From Heliocidaris tuberculata (lineage: Eukaryota > Echinodermata > Echinoidea > Camarodonta > Echinometridae): 64,000 nucleotides of DNA. The notes under the pieces are model-generated. The model had not been told where the DNA came from, did no database searches, and worked only from the letters and a program-made list of their open reading frames with translations. Of this stretch, positions 38,181 through 44,100 are shown one piece after another; positions within the stretch are counted from its first letter, which is position 1, and every line of letters begins with the position of its first letter. The stretch spans positions 35,084,467 through 35,148,466 of the forward strand of contig CM046833.1 of assembly GCA_025618425.1 (NCBI GenBank). Direction: 5' to 3'. The translations under genes were made by a program, and so were the position numbers.

Positions 38181-41100
38181 CATATTATTATTATTATCAT
38201 CATCATCATCATCATACTGTCATCATTTTCATTATTATTATCATACTATCATCATTATCATTAACACTGTAATTATTATAAAATGAATCTTGGACATATA
38301 TTGACTATGATTTTACATCTTTGGCATTGTGTACCGGATATATTATATGTATTATGATTGCATAACATGAAAGTACTGTTCTCTATTTTCAGCTTAGGGA
38401 TGTTTTTGGTCTCCTGGATGATGCTACCAGTGCTACTTTGAAGGATTCCTCAAACGAATTGATCCACGCATATGGAGAGTTATGTAAGTAAATAATGTTT
38501 TTTGTTTGTTTGTTGTTGTTTTTAATGAGAAAATTACCAAATATATGCCCCCCCCCCCCTCTCCCCGAGTTTCTCAATATTTCTGTTTTTAAGACGTATA
38601 TTAAAATATAGCGACAGAAAGTATTGGAATTTATGTTGTCCTTATCATATCAAGGAAAAGAAGAATTGGTATGACGGATAAGGACTTTATTTTACATATT
38701 TTTTCGTAAATAATTTCTTTATGATGGCCATTGTTTCATATTTAATTATCAACTTAGACCGGACATTGATAATGAAAAATTTCGCAAGGCTTTAAATATA
38801 AGAACATTGATATTTAAGTGAAGTCAACAATTCAGATTACCTGACAGATGTCAGGATACGCTGAAGACCAGCGCTCACTGTACGACACGACTACTCAGCG
38901 ACTGTGAGCGCAATTGAATTGCAGTCATATGGTACACCACAATGCATGATCAGATTTTTAAAAAAGACAAACATATTGTAGAGCCGTGGGATCGTGGTAG
39001 GCACTAGCCTAGCCGGGGGGGGGGGGGGGGGGGGGGGGTGCGTGTCAGAGAATTATGAAGAAAAACATCTGATAACACCCCCCCCCCCCCCCCACTGAAG
39101 GACTTTTGGAGGGCTAGCGGAAAAAAATTCTCCCCCCCCCCCCGAGCGAATTTTGGCTGGTGAGGAGAAAAAAATACGGTTCTCCCTTCAAACAGTTCCA
39201 CAAAGTTGACAGCCCTGCATTTTTATAATTTTTTTTTTCTCCCTTGTCTACGCCACTGATGGTACGATTTGATATTCAAATAACTGGCGTTGTTTATGTT
39301 CCGTTTATATAACTATTTCCCACCATTATTATGTTTTGAATAAAAATATCCATGCTTACCCTACAAGGCACTCAAATAAATATCACTTAAGTAATCCTAG
39401 AACCGCAATGACTATGAAATCAAACACTCTGGTCCAGACATCTCTGGCCCTGCATCTGCTAAATGCAATATTAATTATATCAAATCGTTCTTAAACATTT
39501 TCATTGGTAGCTGGAAGTTCCCAATCGAACTCATCACTTCTTATCCCTGTTATTCACTCCCCCTTTCCCTCCTGCAAGTCAACACCCTTTTGCTACATTG
39601 TTATGAACTAAATGTTTTGGAGCTGCAAGCAAATCAAGCTATGCTTAGGCTAGAGCCCTTCTGTATCATCACTTTTAATACACTTTTAGTACACGTTTTA
39701 GTCACTTTATGTTTACTTTACTCGTAATGTATTGTCTATACATATACGTAAATACATTGTAAAGTATTGTTGTTGTATTAGATGATACAGTAACCAATAA
39801 ATATTTCACCTATATCAAAATTCTTTCTTGTTGTTTTCGGCAGGGAACGTGACAGGAGACGAGTCATTATTTTTCACACACAAAGAAAATCCACCCTTCA
39901 TTCCTACTTATGATATCATCCTACCTGGCAACTATGAGCCTTGTAACATGAACGACGAATGCCTCTTCGACTATGCCGTAACGGGTGATGCACAGTTTGC
40001 TGCTAATACTCTCAAGGAATATGAGAAATTTCAGGAAAAGACAGCCGCTCTTCAAAAAGGTACAATTAATTAATTGCTTTTCCCATCTAATGCTCTCAGG
40101 GAATACTCTCAAGGAATATGAGAAATTTCAGGAAAAGACAGCTGCTCTTCAGAAAGGTACAATTAATGAATTGCTATTCCCATCTAATGTCATCTACCCG
40201 GTAATACTCTAATATGTAATATATAATATTTAACATTTAAGTAGGAGTCAATCTAATGGTGTAATTGCGTTCATTTATGCACTACGTCATTGCTGGGGCA
40301 GAATATTTTCCATTCACAGTTGTCTTCGCAGAGGACGTTCGTTACCATATAAACTATAAATCTTGATTATCCCCTTCGTTCATGGTCACATTCATTCTAA
40401 GCGCAGTATTCCTATTATCTATTAGGGGAAATAAAGTGGGAAGCAGAATCCACTTGTTCTTAAAGTATATATTAATCATATCAATAAGATGTAGAAGTCG
40501 TAGAACATTAGGACTTACTGACTATGGGCTACATAGAAAGATTCTCAAGGGTAAACAAGATTCCCTACCGCTTACGCCTGTATCTTTTGGCAGGGCATTT
40601 ATCTGCTTTTGTCAATCTCCATCCAGGTGTAGTAAATTGTTATTAAGTTATTCCTTGAATGCTTTCAGCGCCTTAGGGCAGCTTGGAAATTGTTGGCTAA
40701 TGTTGGCAGTTTCCTATCTAAAACCCTTCAGTTGATGTGTGTCCATATCTGCCCCCACCTGACAATGGGAACAAGACGTATACGAACGACTCAGTCAGGC
40801 AGTATGAAGGGGCTGAGGTCATATTTGCCTGTGCTGAGGGTACCGTTCTCACTGGGTCACCAAGGAGAGTGTGTGCAAGAGATTCGAACTCCACTGACAC
40901 ACTTGCATGGACAGGTTCTCAGGAGACAACAGCCTGCATCAGTAAGTTCAACAATAATTATTCATATTCAAGTTTGCAAAGGAAAAATACTCGTCTTGAT
41001 AGGGAAAATGGTACATGCAATGTCATAAAATTCAAAAGTCAGTACACTTTGCCCATTATCGACAAAAATAGTGCTTTGCTGCTATTGGCCGAGCACTGCA

Positions 41101-44100
41101 GCTGACAGAGGGCGTGTACACACCACGATCGAGGCACAACTTGTTGTGGGAATAGGGGGAAATTCACATAATTTATCAAGCGAAAATCGCCCTTTTGAAT
41201 GAATATCGTGGCTAGTTCATCTTACAATTCACAGATCTAATGATTAACAACTGTTTTCATGAAATGATCTAGAGATATAGTTCCCTATGACATGTATAAG
41301 GGCGTTCTGTTTGTTGATATATAAATTTCACCAGTGCTCCGGTATCCGTATGCGTCCCTTGTTAGTCGCACTCAGCCATCAACGGCAGATTTGGCGATAA
41401 CTGAAAGTTGATAATAATTGTCCACTTTCTGTGAACATTTTCACATGCTGTCACCATGGTAACCGCTACTGAAAAAAAGAATGATAAATTTCTCTCCTTT
41501 ACTTTCTTGTTATCAAGTCTCATTCTTTTAATGATAAAAAACTTACCTACATCTTTTCTTTTTTTTTCAAATATCCTTATTCAATAATGAACGGTATCTA
41601 GCTGAAGCCTCCTGGAGAATCGGTTGTCCTTTTCTGCAGCCCGCAGAAATTGATACGTACGTGCAGGCGCAGAAAAGCTTTGACTATATAAACAAATGTT
41701 ACCTTATACAAAACTTTTGTTTGATCTCCGTATCCAATTAAAGCGTCATCTTGCGGTCCAATACAACCACCGGAGCATGGTTATGTAATCGTTGATACGT
41801 CGGGAATGACTGCTGAGGTCTTTTGCGATGAGGGGTATTTCATCGGAAGTCCGAATGAAATCTTAACCTGCATCTCAGAAAGTTGGGACAGTCTTCCCCC
41901 AAAGTGTTTTCCAAACGGTAAAGTGTGATTCTGAATTCCTGTCAAGAATGAAGAACTTGAGTTTTACGTCCTATCTATTTAGAATATTCTTTAAACTGTC
42001 GCGCGTCGAGTCAACGTATAATGCTCGATATTTAAATGAATTTTCTTTCGCAAATACAAATAAAAACATGATAATAGTACTCGCCTACAGTCAAGTAACC
42101 AACATGCAAATACTTACATAATATTAGACAAAACCTAGGACAGCTACTCATCAAACACTTTGCCACCTAGCGCCCGCCTGGTTCTAATATGGAAAGGAGA
42201 AGGTACGGATTTGCACATTCAATCCCTACTTGACGCTCAATATTAATGCAGAAGACATTTTAAAAACTTAATATGTAAAATATACTCTGTATTCTCTTTT
42301 TGTGCCTTCAGAAACAGCCTTTTTTTTTCTTTATGGTTCAAGATGTTATACACATTCCTATTCTTCAGTAGAATTCTATGATGGTGAAAACTCCTAGTCC
42401 TGCGATTAGAATTATATAAATTCATATCATTGATGATGAAACGTTGCGATATTTCTTTAACACCTGCTTTACCCTTCCGCATTCCATACATGTGCTACAT
42501 CTAAAGGTTATACCACACAGCCAACAACAGAGATGCCAACGGACGTATCAACTGATAGTACAGGTAAAACTTTCTTATGTATGTTGTTCACAAAATATGT
42601 TCATTAGGCCTATAACATGATAAACTAAATATGTTTAAATTGTATTATTAAAAGGAATGGGGATATTTAAAATGGAGATAAAATGAAGGTCATGTGCGAA
42701 CATCGAAAAGGAGGGGGGGGGGGCGGGGAAGGGGGGGGATCTGCACTCGTTTTTCTTAAAGTTCACAATTCTGAAGATGAAATAGGGTTCATCATTCCAA
42801 AAATGAAAATAGGTTCATAATTCCGGAAAATGAAATAGGGTTCATTATTTCGAAGGTTTGTAATTCCAAAAAATGATGTAGGGTTTTATGCCATTTTAGG
42901 AATCATGAAGCTTCCGAATTAAGAGCCTTATTCCATTTTTTTCGGAATTACGAACCTTATTTTTTTTTTTTAATTACGAACCTTAGGAATAACGAACCTT
43001 TGGAAATAAGAACATCTGGAAAAACGAAATGTAGCTATTGAAGGATGATGTTGTGATTTCCAGCAAATTTGAAGAAGAAAAAAACCTATGCCTTTAGTCG
43101 TTATCACGTGATTTCGATCCTTCATCCTTCATTATTGCTATTGAAATCAATCTACTTTCACTGACTCTGTCATCGTAATTTCGACCGCCGTCGATCCATC
43201 GTTGTCATCTTTATCGTCATAGCCATTATCATCACCACCTTCATAATCACCATGTTCATTATTATTATCACCTTCATCATCACCATCATCTTCATCATCC
43301 TCATCTCCATCATCATCATCATTGTCTTCATCATCAGCATCATCACCACCATCATCACAACAATCATCATCACCACCATCACCATCACCATCACCATCAT
43401 CATCATCATCACCGCCATCACCACCATTAACATCATCATCATATCACCATGATCACCATGATCATGATCACCACCACCACCACTACCACCACCAGAACAT
43501 TCATCATCATCATCATCACCTATAGCAAGTGATTTAATGCTATATGAGAGATGTCTCTTCTAAGATCAATATGAGTATACTTATTTGTTTTTCCTTTCTC
43601 ATTCCATATTCCTCCAGGATATACAATGCTGCCCACGAGTGAGCTCCCAACTAACATGCCTGAGAGAACAGGTAAGAAATGTGAAGATTGGTACTTCAAT
43701 ACAAAATCAGGGATTTAGTGAAATAATGTAATATCAAGGCATTATACGCCATAGATTTTACTGGACTATACGATAGAAATATAATTTTCCATATACGTTT
43801 GAATGCATCAGTTCAGACCTCCTGAACTTGGCACCAATTATATTTTTCTGTCACTCTTACATTTTAAAGACATAAAAATGCAGTAAGAACATTTGTTCAG
43901 AATATAAAGCTCCTGCTTAGCACGTGCTAACAGTTACCTTGATGCAGAGCCATCCGTACACTGCCTTACTGCTACACGGAGCTCCCTCTGGTGTTGTATT
44001 CTCCATGTTCTCTCTTCAGTTTAATGATGGAAATTAGTACCCTTAAATCCGAAAACTGCCCAATCAAAACTAAGATAAGTCTTTGTTCGTTCAGAATGTT

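Noticed and set aside
43170..43525. Met-, Ile- or His/Ser-rich frames
   Set aside because: Translations of the imperfect CAT/CAC microsatellite inside intron 19.
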